Assembly (NCBI GenBank): GCA_038211615.1
Contig: JBBQVL010000002.1
Span: forward strand, 1-64,000
DNA length: 64,000 nucleotides
Reading direction: 5' to 3'
Origin: DASWJZ01 sp038211615
GTDB lineage: Bacteria > Pseudomonadota > Alphaproteobacteria > Rhizobiales > Afifellaceae
The notes beneath the pieces are model-generated. The model saw nothing but the letters and a program-made list of their open reading frames with translations. It had not been told where the DNA came from and made no database searches. Made by a program: the position numbers and the translations under genes. Of this stretch, positions 24,588 to 33,166 are shown piece after piece; the first letter of the stretch is position 1; each line of letters opens with the position of its first letter.

Positions 24588-25424
24588 TCAGCTTCCCTTG
24601 TTCGTCGCCCAGACGAGGAAGGCGTGCAGCTGGCGCTTCGACGCCACGCGTCTGACGAGGCTCATCCAGTAGGTAGGGCCGGTGACGAAATATTGCGGGC
24701 GCGGGTTGGCGCTCTCGCACGCCTTGACCAGCGCCGCGAGCACCGCCTCCGGCCCAAGCTCCCCCGTCGTGTTGCCACCCCGCTCCATAGAACGCATGCG
24801 GCGGCGATAGGCCTTGGCGTGAACCGAGTTCTCGACATCGAGGTGCTTGCGCGCCATGGCGAGCGCGTTCGCGGTGAAGCGTGTGCGGATCGGGCCGGGC
24901 TCGATTACCGAGACATGCAGGCCCGAACCCTCGAGCTCGATCCTGAGCGTGTCGGAGTAAGCTTCCAGCGCGAATTTCGAGGCGCTGTAGGGGCCGCGAA
25001 AACCCATGGTGATAATGCCGAGCACCGAGGAGCACATGACGATGCGCCCGTGGCCCTGGCTCCGCATGGTGGGGATGACGCGCCGCGTCAGCTCATGCCA
25101 GCCGAAGAAGTTCGCCTCGAACTGCGCGCGGAGGATATCGGTCGGGACATCCTCCAGCGCGCCGGGCTGGCCGTAGGCGCCGTTGTTGAAGAGCGCGTCG
25201 AGCGTGCCGCCGGTCGCGGTTAGAACGGTGGCGACCACCGCCTCGATCGAAGCCCTGTCCGTGTAATCGAGATAGAGCCCGGTCATTCCGGCGCGGTTCA
25301 ACGCCTCGATGTCTTCCGGCTTCCGCGCCGTCGCGAAGACCTGCCAGCCGCGCGCCTGCATGCCGAGCGCGGCGCACGCTCCGATGCCGCTCGAGCAGCC
25401 GGTGATGAGGATCGATCGCGCCAT
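24588..25424 (-). CDS. Short-chain dehydrogenase/reductase
   Basis: A 278-residue classical SDR. The cofactor motif TGCSSGIG is at 8-15, NNGAYGQ replaces the usual NNAG, the catalytic Ser is in MCSSVLG, and YSASKFALEAYSD holds the Tyr and Lys. The Asp/Glu that would select NAD is replaced by TARKPED, implying NADP. Substrate unknown; similar proteins are annotated as retinol-dehydrogenase-like. It is the last gene of the minus-strand block before a palindromic repeat. Confidence 0.88.
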   Translation of the reverse strand: MARSILITGCSSGIGACAALGMQARGWQVFATARKPEDIEALNRAGMTGLYLDYTDRASIEAVVATVLTATGGTLDALFNNGAYGQPGALEDVPTDILRAQFEANFFGWHELTRRVIPTMRSQGHGRIVMCSSVLGIITMGFRGPYSASKFALEAYSDTLRIELEGSGLHVSVIEPGPIRTRFTANALAMARKHLDVENSVHAKAYRRRMRSMERGGNTTGELGPEAVLAALVKACESANPRPQYFVTGPTYWMSLVRRVASKRQLHAFLVWATNKGS

Positions 25425-25550
25425 GTCTTTCCGATGCCGAGCTCCGCGACCCGCGCGCTTCCGCCGGGCGGACCTCTATGGCAGAAAGTCCCTGGCCGAA
25501 AGCCCCCCGCCAGCAGAACGGACTCCGATATGCCAGGTCGGCCCTGGTGT

Positions 25551-25604
25551 TTGACATCCGATCCTTCGAGGCTCGCCGCACGGGCTCGCACCTCAGGATG
25601 AGGG
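25551..25604. repeat. Intergenic repeat, family 2 (partial, inverted copy C)
   Basis: CATCCGATCCTTCGAGGCTCGC followed by a variable spacer and CACCTCAGGATGAGGG is the reverse complement of the left half of the repeats at 1728 and 26625. It lies between divergent genes. Confidence 0.75.
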
Positions 25605-25632
25605 ACGTGGATTTGTGAGCAGGGAAAACTGA

Positions 25633-26595
25633 TTGTCCGAGACTTTCATCATCGTCGTTTCGATCTTCGGGCTGATCGGGCTCGGCTATTTCACCGTGCG
25701 GATCGGCCTCCTCTCCTCCGCCGTCGGCGATCGGCTGACCGAGTTCGTGTTCACGCTGGCGATCCCGCTCCTGCTCTTCGACACGCTGGCGAAGGCGGAT
25801 TTCCAGGGCGTGTCGCCGTGGCGGATCTGGGCGGCCTATTTCACCCCCTTCGCGATCGTCTGGGTCGTGGCGCACCTGATGATCGTGCGTGTCTTCGGGC
25901 GCGACGGGCGGGCGGGGATCGTGGGCGGCGGCTCGGCCGCCTATTCGAACGGCGTGCTGATCGGCGTGCCGCTGATGCAGGCGGCGCTCGGGCACCAAGG
26001 CACGGTGTTCCTGATCGTGATCGTCGCGATCCATCTGCCGATCATGATGCTGGTCAGCGTCTTCCTGAACGAGTGGATGAATGCGTCGGCGGACATCGCG
26101 CTTGGAACGGCGTCGCGCCGCGACCTGTTCGGGCGGCTCGGCTGGTCGCTGGTGAAGCATCCGATCCTGATCGGAATCGTCCTCGGCCTTCTGTGGCGGC
26201 TGACAGGGCTCGCGCTGCCCCGGATCGTCGCGGCTATCGTCGAGCCGCTGGCGAACTCGGCCGGATCGCTCGCCCTCTTCGCCTCCGGCATGGCGCTGGT
26301 GAATTACGGCATCGCGCGGCAGGTCTGGCCGGCGGCCGCGCTCGCCGTGCTGAAGCTCGCCCTGCTGCCGGTGCTGGTGTTTGCAGGCGCGCATGCTGTC
26401 GGGCTGCCCCCGATCGGGGTCGCGGCGCTGACCTTGACGGCGGCCTGCCCGACCGGCGTCAACGCCTACCTGATCGCGACCCGGCTCGGCACAGGCGAGG
26501 CGCTTGCCTCGAACACGGTGCTCATCTCCACCGCCGCCGGGGTGGCCACGACGACGTTGTGGCTCGCAGTGCTGCAGTGGACGCTCGCACAATGA
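25633..26595 (+). CDS. AEC family transporter
   Basis: A 320-residue permease with about ten transmembrane helices, of the auxin-efflux-carrier family. Hallmarks are GLGYFTVRIGLL, LAIPLLLFDTLA, the central broken helix segments and the C-terminal ACPTGVNAYLIATRLGT. Bacterial members export or import dicarboxylates such as malate or malonate, but no substrate can be named. The start is TTG at 25633, preceded by AGGGAAAA; no ATG precedes the first helix. Confidence 0.85.
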   Translation: MSETFIIVVSIFGLIGLGYFTVRIGLLSSAVGDRLTEFVFTLAIPLLLFDTLAKADFQGVSPWRIWAAYFTPFAIVWVVAHLMIVRVFGRDGRAGIVGGGSAAYSNGVLIGVPLMQAALGHQGTVFLIVIVAIHLPIMMLVSVFLNEWMNASADIALGTASRRDLFGRLGWSLVKHPILIGIVLGLLWRLTGLALPRIVAAIVEPLANSAGSLALFASGMALVNYGIARQVWPAAALAVLKLALLPVLVFAGAHAVGLPPIGVAALTLTAACPTGVNAYLIATRLGTGEALASNTVLISTAAGVATTTLWLAVLQWTLAQ

Positions 26596-26624
26596 GACCG
26601 TGCGCGGCGTACTACAGCGCACAG

Positions 26625-26767
26625 CCCTCATCCTGAGGTGAGAGCCGCGGAGCGGCGAGCCTCGAAGGATCGGATGTGAGACGCGGCGGTCGTCCCGCGG
26701 TGCGCGCTGGAGCCCTCGTGGTTCGAGGCTCCCCCGGATCAGGTCCGGGGTCGCACCTCACCATGAG
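26625..26767. repeat. Intergenic repeat, family 2 (copy B), overlapping gluQRS 3' end
   Basis: CCCTCATCCTGAGGTG, GAGCCTCGAAGGATCGGATG, TGGTTCGAGGCTCCCCCGGATC and CACCTCACCATGAGGGTG match copy A at 1728-1865. Its last ten bases lie within the coding frame of gluQRS on the other strand and supply its final codons and stop. Confidence 0.8.
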
Positions 26768-27678
26768 GGTGTAGTCGGCCGATCCTGCCCTACGCTGAGC
26801 CCAAGGCCCGCGATCAGCTCCTTCGGCGTCTCGCCGCGTTCACGCCGGGCGCGGATGCTTTCCGAGCCGCTCGACTTGGAGAGCTTCCTGCCGTCCGGGC
26901 CAAGGATCAGGCGGTGATGAAAATAGCGCGGTTCTGGCAATCCGAGCAGGGTCTGCAGCAGGCGGTGCAGCGAAGTCGCCGCCTCGAGGTCCCTGCCGCG
27001 CACGATGTCGGTCACGCCCTGGAAGGCGTCGTCGACGACGACCGCGAGGTGATAGCTGCCGCCCACCTCCTTGCGGGCGAGCACCACGTCGCCCCATCGC
27101 GCCGGGTCTGCAACGTGCGTGGCTTCCGGCTCGACGCCGAACGGATCGACGGACCGCCAGTAGAGCTCCGGAACGCCGGACATCGCGCGCGCCATGTCGA
27201 GGCGAAGCGCGTAGGGCTGGCCGCTCGCCATCTCCGCCTGCCGACGCGCGTTCGACCAGTCGCGCTCGTTGCCGGGGTAGAGGGGCGCGCCATCGGGATC
27301 GCGCGGCCATTCCTCCCCGGCCTCAGCGATCGCGGCGGCGATTGCGTTGCGGGTCATGAACGATGGGTAGAGGAGACCGAGCCGGTCGAGCCCGGCAAGC
27401 GCGTCGGCATAGGCGTCGAAGCGGTCGCGCTGGAAGAGGACGGGTGTCTCCCATGCAAGCCCGAGCCATGCGAGGTCGGCGAAGATCGCGGCCTCGAACT
27501 CTTCCCGTGCCCTGGTCGTGTCGACGTTCTCGATCCGCAGCAGGAAGCGCCCGCCGGTCGCCTGCGCCGCACGCTGGTTCAGGTGCGCCGACAAAGCGTG
27601 CCCGCGATGCAGGTAGCCGGTCGGACTTGGCGCGAAGCGGAAGATTCCCTGAATATCGTCGCTCTTCGCCGCGGGCAT
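26758..27678 (-). CDS. gluQ: Glutamyl-queuosine tRNA(Asp) synthetase
   Basis: A 306-residue paralogue of glutamyl-tRNA synthetase that lacks the anticodon-binding domain and attaches Glu to queuosine-34 of tRNA(Asp). FAPSPTGYLHRGH (residues 15-27) is the HIGH motif and KLSKS near residue 270 the KMSKS motif. The zinc-binding cysteines of the E. coli enzyme are replaced (YPSFMTR), as in some alphaproteobacterial members. ATG 27678 is taken, which puts the HIGH motif at the expected place. The last codons derive from an intergenic repeat. Confidence 0.9.
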   Translation of the reverse strand: MPAAKSDDIQGIFRFAPSPTGYLHRGHALSAHLNQRAAQATGGRFLLRIENVDTTRAREEFEAAIFADLAWLGLAWETPVLFQRDRFDAYADALAGLDRLGLLYPSFMTRNAIAAAIAEAGEEWPRDPDGAPLYPGNERDWSNARRQAEMASGQPYALRLDMARAMSGVPELYWRSVDPFGVEPEATHVADPARWGDVVLARKEVGGSYHLAVVVDDAFQGVTDIVRGRDLEAATSLHRLLQTLLGLPEPRYFHHRLILGPDGRKLSKSSGSESIRARRERGETPKELIAGLGLSVGQDRPTTPSW

Positions 27679-27726
27679 GTTGCACTTCGCCGTCCCGGAT
27701 GCGCCAATGGGCCGAGGGAGGATCGA

Positions 27727-28911
27727 ATGATCATCAGAAGCGATCCGGTCAATGCGTTCCTGGACTATGGCGATGCGGAGATCGCCTCCGCCGGCTCGGG
27801 TCCGCTTGGCGGCCTGAGCTTCGCGGTCAAGGACATCTTCGATGTCGCCGGCTACCCGACCGGCGGCGGCAGCCCGGTGATGCGCGCGGAAAGCCCGGTG
27901 AAGATGGTCAGCGCGCCTGTGGTGCAGGCGATGCTCGACGCCGGCGCCCGTTTCGTCGGCAAGACGCAGACCGACGAGCTGACCTTTTCGATGAATGGCC
28001 AGAACCGGCATTTCCCCGAGCCGGTCAATGTGCGCGCCAGCGGCCGCATCACCGGCGGCTCGTCGTCCGGGTCGGCGGCGGCCGTCGCCGCAAAGCTCTG
28101 CGACTTCGCGCTCGGCTCGGACACGGGCGGTTCGGTGCGCGCGCCGGCGAGCTATTGCGGCCTCTGGGGCATCCGCCCGACGCACGGGCGCGTCGACAAT
28201 ACGCGCGCCATGCCGCTCGCGCGGTCTTTCGACACCGCCGGCTATTTCGCCGACGACGCCGAAATCTTCGCGCGCGTCGCGCCGGTCTTCCTTGGCGAGG
28301 ACGCAAAGCCCTTCGGCCTCACGAAGCTCTTCCGGGCGGAGGACGCCTTCGCCCGTCTTCTCTCGGAGCGGGAGGCGGCGGCGCTGAAGCCCATCGAGGC
28401 GAGGGTCGAGGCACTTCTCGGAGCGGCGACGCCGGTGACGGTGGCGCCGGACGGGCTGGAGCCCTGGTACTGGACTTTCCGGCATCTGCAGGCGGTCGAG
28501 GCGTGGGCCGCGCACGGCGGCTGGATCGAGTCGCGCAATCCTTCGATGACTCCGGGCGTGCGCGAGCGTTTCGAATACGGCAGGACGGTCACTCCCGAGG
28601 CGCGGCAGCAGGCGGAGGAGAACCGCGAGGCGGCGCGGGCGCGGGTCGAGTCGATCGTCGGCGACGACGGCGTGCTGATGCTGCCGACCGTGCCGTCGAT
28701 CGCGCCGCGCAGGGACCTCGCCGGCGAGGCGCTGCAGGCCTATCGCGAGCGGGCGCTCTCCATCCTCTGCATCTCAGGCCTTGCCGGCCTGCCGCAGGTC
28801 TCGATGCCGCTCGCCACGATGGACGGCGCGCCGCTTGGCCTTTCGCTCATCGGCCCGCGCGGCGCGGACCGGGCGCTCGTCGCGCTGGCGGTATCGCTCG
28901 CCAAATCCTGA
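27727..28911 (+). CDS. Amidase signature family hydrolase
   Basis: A 394-residue amidase. The catalytic triad is visible: Lys35 (AVKDIFD), cis-Ser112 (GGSSSGSAAAV) and Ser136 (GSDTGGSVRAP), with the 24-residue Ser-Ser spacing of the family. The compact length and the sequence TGGGSPVM resemble the AtzF/ureidoglycolate-amidase branch. It could hydrolyse amides produced by the nitrile hydratase encoded 5 kb away, though it is not in that operon. ATG follows GGGAGGATCGA. It is divergent from gluQ. Confidence 0.85.
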   Translation: MIIRSDPVNAFLDYGDAEIASAGSGPLGGLSFAVKDIFDVAGYPTGGGSPVMRAESPVKMVSAPVVQAMLDAGARFVGKTQTDELTFSMNGQNRHFPEPVNVRASGRITGGSSSGSAAAVAAKLCDFALGSDTGGSVRAPASYCGLWGIRPTHGRVDNTRAMPLARSFDTAGYFADDAEIFARVAPVFLGEDAKPFGLTKLFRAEDAFARLLSEREAAALKPIEARVEALLGAATPVTVAPDGLEPWYWTFRHLQAVEAWAAHGGWIESRNPSMTPGVRERFEYGRTVTPEARQQAEENREAARARVESIVGDDGVLMLPTVPSIAPRRDLAGEALQAYRERALSILCISGLAGLPQVSMPLATMDGAPLGLSLIGPRGADRALVALAVSLAKS

Positions 28912-29011
28912 GCCGCATCCCGAGCCGCCGCAGCGATTCCTACCGAAGATTCATTTGGAGGCGATGCCGCGACAGGCAATGAATGCGCCCGCTTTCTGAT
29001 CGGGGCATTCG

Positions 29012-30820
29012 ATGATCGACAAATTCCTGCTGCGGCTCGCGGTGGCGCGCGGCTTCCTTGCCAAGCTCTGGGCCCTGTCGAAGCCTTACTGGTTCGCGAA
29101 GGATCGCGCGGAGGTACGGCTACCCGGTTTCTCGTTCGGCATCAGCGAAGGGTGGCTTGGCCGGCTGCTGCTGGCGCTGATCTTCGGCATGAACATCCTC
29201 GTCGTCTACATGTCGAAGCTTCTGAACGACTGGAACGGCCGATTTTTCAACGCGCTCCAGGAGAAGGACTGGAGCGCATTCGTCCACGAAATCGAATACT
29301 GGGCGATTCTCGTCGCCCTCCTGATCTTCGTCATCGTCTATGCGCAGTGGTTCCAGCAGCTTCTCACCATCCGCTGGCGGCGCTGGCTCACGGAAGTCTA
29401 TTTCCGCGACTGGCTGGGCAATCTCACCTATTACCGCATGGAGCTGACGGGCGACGGCACCGACAATCCCGAACAGCGCATCGAGCAGGACTGCGCGCAA
29501 TTCTCCAGCCAGACGCTCGACATCTCCATCGACCTGCTGTCGCAGGTGATGACGCTGTTCGCCTTCACCGCCGTCCTCTGGGGGCTGTCGGGAAGCATCG
29601 TCGTGCCGATCTTCGGCGGGATCACCATTCCCGGCTACATGCTCTGGGTGGCGATCCTCTATTCGGCCGTGGGCTCCTACCTGACCTACAAGATCGGCCG
29701 GCCTTTGGTGCGCATCAACTTCGACCTGCAGCGCTACAATGCCGACTTCCGCTACCGCATGACCCGCATCCGCGAGAACGCGGAGCCGATCGCGCTCTAC
29801 CACGGCGAGCCGGACGAGGCGCGCGGGCTCTCCGCCACCTTCGCCAACGTCTACGCCACGTGGTGGATGTTCATGAAATACAACAAGCGCCTCAACTGGC
29901 TGACGTCCTTCTACGGACAGGTGGCGGGCATCTTTCCGATCATCGTCGCCGCGCCCCGCTATTTCGCGGGGATCGTTCCACTCGGAAACCTGACGCAGAC
30001 GGCGGGTGCGTTCGGCTACGTGCAGGGCGCGCTGTCGTGGTTCGTCGATTCCTATCCGACGGTGGCCGCGTGGATGGCGGTGGTCGATCGCCTGACCACC
30101 TTTGGCGAGGCGATGGAGCGGGCGAAGGAGCTGGAGGCGGCGGACCGCATCAAGGTCGCGCCGGGGAGTGCCGAAGGGATGCAGGTGAGGGGGCTCGATG
30201 TGCGGCTGCCGAACGGTGCGCTGCTGCTCGATCAGGTGAACATGGATGTTGCCGCGGGCGATACCGTTTCGGTGGGCGGCGCATCGGGCAGCGGCAAGAC
30301 GACGCTGTTCCGCGCCCTCTCCGGACTATGGCCGTGGGGCGACGGCGAGGTCAGCATGCCGGCCGGCAAGCGAGTCCTCTTCCTGCCGCAGCGGCCGTAT
30401 CTCCCGATCGGCACGCTGCGCGATGCGCTCACCTATCCCGAGCGGTCCGACGCTTTCGACGACGCGACATGCCGGAAGGCGCTGGAGGAGTCCTTCCTCG
30501 GGCATCTCGGCGGTCGGCTCGACGAGCCCGCGAACTGGTCGCTGGCGCTTTCGGTGGGCGAGCAGCAGCGGCTCGCCTTCGCGCGGGCGCTGCTTCTCCG
30601 CCCGGACTGGATCTTCATCGACGAAGGCACCTCGGCGCTCGACGCGCCGACGGAGGAGCGGCTCTATGCGCTGCTGAAGGAGCGCCTGCCGGGTGCGGCG
30701 ATCGTCAGCATCGCGCATCGGCCGGCGGTCGCCGCCTTCCATCAGCGGCATCTTCGCATCGATCCGGAGCATCACACGCTCGTCGAGGATGCGCCGACGG
30801 ACAGCCTAGCGCCCGCCTGA
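29012..30820 (+). CDS. ABC transporter, fused permease and ATPase (SbmA/BacA-like membrane domain)
   Basis: A 602-residue half-transporter. The membrane part (about 1-370) has SbmA/BacA-type features (NDWNGRFFNALQEKDW, YYRMEL, DNPEQRIEQD, FDLQRYNADFRYRMTRIRENAE). The ATPase follows: Walker A GASGSGKTT near 422, the VLFLPQRPYLPIGTLRDAL loop, signature LSVGEQQRLAFARALL and Walker B WIFIDEGTSALD. The family includes E. coli YddA and BclA of Bradyrhizobium, which import antimicrobial peptides. Peptide uptake or long-chain fatty acid export are plausible roles. Confidence 0.88.
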   Translation: MIDKFLLRLAVARGFLAKLWALSKPYWFAKDRAEVRLPGFSFGISEGWLGRLLLALIFGMNILVVYMSKLLNDWNGRFFNALQEKDWSAFVHEIEYWAILVALLIFVIVYAQWFQQLLTIRWRRWLTEVYFRDWLGNLTYYRMELTGDGTDNPEQRIEQDCAQFSSQTLDISIDLLSQVMTLFAFTAVLWGLSGSIVVPIFGGITIPGYMLWVAILYSAVGSYLTYKIGRPLVRINFDLQRYNADFRYRMTRIRENAEPIALYHGEPDEARGLSATFANVYATWWMFMKYNKRLNWLTSFYGQVAGIFPIIVAAPRYFAGIVPLGNLTQTAGAFGYVQGALSWFVDSYPTVAAWMAVVDRLTTFGEAMERAKELEAADRIKVAPGSAEGMQVRGLDVRLPNGALLLDQVNMDVAAGDTVSVGGASGSGKTTLFRALSGLWPWGDGEVSMPAGKRVLFLPQRPYLPIGTLRDALTYPERSDAFDDATCRKALEESFLGHLGGRLDEPANWSLALSVGEQQRLAFARALLLRPDWIFIDEGTSALDAPTEERLYALLKERLPGAAIVSIAHRPAVAAFHQRHLRIDPEHHTLVEDAPTDSLAPA

Positions 30821-30905
30821 TCACTTTCGACCATGAAATCGCCCGGAATGGCGTCGATGGCGACAAGCGCCGGGGTGAATCTGTGATTGCCGGCTGGAGG
30901 GCCGC

Positions 30906-32843
30906 TTGCGCTTTCGCGAACTCCTGATCGCTGCTTTCGTGCTTCTCGCACCGGCGGTCGCGGATGCCCACCCGCACGTCTGGGTCGACGCGGCGGCGGA
31001 GGTGGTGTTCGACGACAAGGGGCGCATCGCGGCGATCCGCCACCACTGGCGTTTCGACGAGGAATTCTCCGCCTATGCCCTGCAGGGCCTCGACACCAAC
31101 CGCGACGGAAAATATTCGGCCGAGGAACTCGCGCCGCTCGCCAAGGAGAACGTCGAGTCGCTGAAGGACTACGACTTCTTCACCGATCTCAGCGTCGGCG
31201 ACTACCAGGCCGGCTTCGGCGCGCCGCGCGACTATCACCTGGAGCTGATGGACGGCCGGCTGCTGCTGCATTTCACGCTGCCGGTCGCCGTGCCGTTCCT
31301 GACGCGCGGCACGGCGACGCTGGAGGTCGGCGATCCGGAATATTACGTGGCCTTCTCGCTGCCGAGCGTCGAGGCGGTGCGCCTCGTCAACGCGCCGGCG
31401 GCATGCCGGCTGACGGTTCATCCGGGCGAAAGGCCCGACGCCGTGGTCGCGGCGCAGCTTGCCCAGATAGGGGCCGACCAGCGGCAGTTGCCGGAGGACA
31501 TGCAGTCGCTGACGGCGGGCACCGAGAACACCGCCGAGGTGAATTGCGGCGTGGCCCCCGCGCCGCCGGCCACAGCGGGCGGCGCGGTCAACGCCATGGC
31601 GGGAGCGGGCGCCGCCTCCGGCGATCTCACCGCGCTTCCCGCGCCCTCGACATCGTCGGCGGTCGCGGAGAGCGCGCCGGGCGAGGCTCTGGCCGCGCCG
31701 AAGGAGGCCGACATCGCGACCTCCGCGCGCGTCTCCGGGTTCGCCGCAAACCCTCCCGCGAATGCGATGCCCGCCCCAGTCTCCGCCAGCCCCGCGCCGC
31801 CCGAGTCCGCGCCTCCGATAGCCGCGCCGGCTCCGGCGCCGCCGCGCAGCATCGGCCTGATGCGCCGCTGGACCGTGTGGATAGGCACGCTGCAAACGGG
31901 GTTCAATCGCGACCTGACCGCCAGCCTGAAGGGGCTGAAAGGCGGGGGCGCCTTCTGGTGGCTCGGCGCAGTCTCCTTCCTCTACGGCATCGTGCACGCC
32001 GCGGGTCCGGGCCACGGCAAGGTGGTCATCTCGTCCTACCTCCTCGCCAGCGAGGCGCGGATCCGGCGCGGCGTGGTCATCGCCTTCATCGCCGCCTTCG
32101 TGCAGGCGGTCGTCGCGGTCGGCATCATCGGGCTGATGGCGGTGATCCTCAACATGACCTCGATGGCGATCGATTCGACCGCAAGGGTGTTCGAGGCGGG
32201 GAGCTTCGCTCTGGTGGCGGCGCTGGGCCTCTATCTCCTGGCGCAAAAGGGTCGCGCCGCGTGGACGGTGCTGCAGGGCGGCGATGCGCACGCGCATCAT
32301 CATCACCATCATCATGAGCATGACCACAGCGAGTCCCCCTCCCCCTTGCGGGGAGGGGTCAGGGGAGGGGTAGCGCCGGCGTCGAGGACGACTGCTGCGT
32401 CCCACGATCACAGTCATGATCATGGCCATGACCACCACTCTCAGAGCCACCCCGCCCCCAGCCCCTCCCCGCAAGGGGGAGGGGGGCGCGTTGCGGGACT
32501 CTCAGGCGCTGCCGCCGCTATCGTCTCGGTCGGCATCCGGCCGTGCTCGGGCGCGCTCATCGTGCTGGTCTTCGCGCTGTCGCAGGGGATCTTCTGGGCC
32601 GGCGTCGCCTCGACCTTCGTGATGGCGCTCGGCACCGCGATGACCGTCGCGGCGCTTGCAGCGCTTGCCGTCGGCGCGAAGGGCTTCGCGGCGCGGCTGG
32701 CGCGGAGCGACGATCGGCGCGCCGGTCAGGTGATGCTGGGGCTGGAACTCGCCGCCGCGCTCTTCATCACGCTGATGGGCGTGGCGCTGTTCTTCGGGAC
32801 GCTCTATTCGCCGTCAGGCCTTTCGGGCAGCTCGATGGGCTGA
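30906..32843 (+). CDS. DUF1007-NicO fusion, nickel/cobalt permease
   Basis: A 645-residue protein. A signal peptide (to about residue 22) is followed by a DUF1007 domain beginning HPHVWVDAAAEVVF, an Ala/Pro-rich linker (about 215-315) and a NicO/RcnA permease with GIVHAAGPGHGKVVISSYL and VGIRPCSGALIVLVFAL. Between two permease helices lies a His-rich loop (HAHHHHHHHEHDH and HDHSHDHGHDHH) that should bind metal. Two inverted GC-rich repeats lie inside this loop in frame. The start is TTG 30906 with GGAGG five bases upstream. It overlaps the 3' end of the nitrile hydratase activator gene by 40 bases. Confidence 0.88.
   Translation: MRFRELLIAAFVLLAPAVADAHPHVWVDAAAEVVFDDKGRIAAIRHHWRFDEEFSAYALQGLDTNRDGKYSAEELAPLAKENVESLKDYDFFTDLSVGDYQAGFGAPRDYHLELMDGRLLLHFTLPVAVPFLTRGTATLEVGDPEYYVAFSLPSVEAVRLVNAPAACRLTVHPGERPDAVVAAQLAQIGADQRQLPEDMQSLTAGTENTAEVNCGVAPAPPATAGGAVNAMAGAGAASGDLTALPAPSTSSAVAESAPGEALAAPKEADIATSARVSGFAANPPANAMPAPVSASPAPPESAPPIAAPAPAPPRSIGLMRRWTVWIGTLQTGFNRDLTASLKGLKGGGAFWWLGAVSFLYGIVHAAGPGHGKVVISSYLLASEARIRRGVVIAFIAAFVQAVVAVGIIGLMAVILNMTSMAIDSTARVFEAGSFALVAALGLYLLAQKGRAAWTVLQGGDAHAHHHHHHHEHDHSESPSPLRGGVRGGVAPASRTTAASHDHSHDHGHDHHSQSHPAPSPSPQGGGGRVAGLSGAAAAIVSVGIRPCSGALIVLVFALSQGIFWAGVASTFVMALGTAMTVAALAALAVGAKGFAARLARSDDRRAGQVMLGLELAAALFITLMGVALFFGTLYSPSGLSGSSMG
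32335..32370. repeat. GC-rich repeat, family 3, inside the NicO gene (left arm)
   Basis: CCCCCTCCCCCTTGCGGGG followed by AGGGGTCAGGGGAGGGG. The same core is found in intergenic gaps at 51023-51121 and 55853-55961. Here it is translated in frame as Ser/Pro-Leu-Arg-Gly-Gly-rich sequence between two His-rich stretches. Confidence 0.8.
32451..32488. repeat. GC-rich repeat, family 3, inside the NicO gene (right arm, inverted)
   Basis: CCCGCCCCCAGCCCCTCCCC then GCAAGGGGGAGGGG is nearly the reverse complement of the left arm at 32335-32370. The two arms are 80 bases apart and enclose the second His-rich segment, so the pair could fold in DNA or mRNA. Confidence 0.8.
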
Positions 32844-33166
32844 CCGTGCGGCGTCCGCTCGGCCGCCAGCCGCCACGCTTCCTGCAGGTCGAGCAGGTCG
32901 GCGGGAGCAGCTACCGCCTTGCGGCCGAGGATATCCTCCAGCGCGGCGAGCCAGGCCTTCCAGTAAGCCTCTGCGTCTGCTGCGTCCGCGGCGGTGGCGC
33001 GCGCCACCTGCGGCCCGAGCGTTTCCGACCATTCGCCCCAGGTGAAGATTCCGCGCTCGTTCAGCGCAACGGCCATCGCGAAGGCGCGTGCCGCCCAGGG
33101 GGCGGGGAAAACCGGGCCGTCGACACCGCGCGGGATGGCGGCGAGTGCCGCCTCAGGCCCGCTCAA
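32804..33166 (-). CDS. Nitrile hydratase activator (accessory protein)
   Basis: A 120-residue protein of the nitrile hydratase activator family, which helps insert the metal and mature the active-site cysteines. Its sequence (VFPAPWAARAFAMAVALNERGIFTWGEWSETLG) is homologous to the beta-subunit N-terminus, as expected. The likely start is TTG at 33166, overlapping the beta gene end by 14 bases with GGGAG upstream; open frame further upstream is beta antisense-frame noise. Its 3' end overlaps the convergent NicO gene. Confidence 0.85.
   Translation of the reverse strand: MSGPEAALAAIPRGVDGPVFPAPWAARAFAMAVALNERGIFTWGEWSETLGPQVARATAADAADAEAYWKAWLAALEDILGRKAVAAPADLLDLQEAWRLAAERTPHGQPIELPERPDGE

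Noticed and set aside
30821..30905. A cobalamin or metal riboswitch before the DUF1007-NicO gene
   Set aside because: The gap is only 85 bases and contains no B12-box or NiCo-type four-way junction pattern that I can see.
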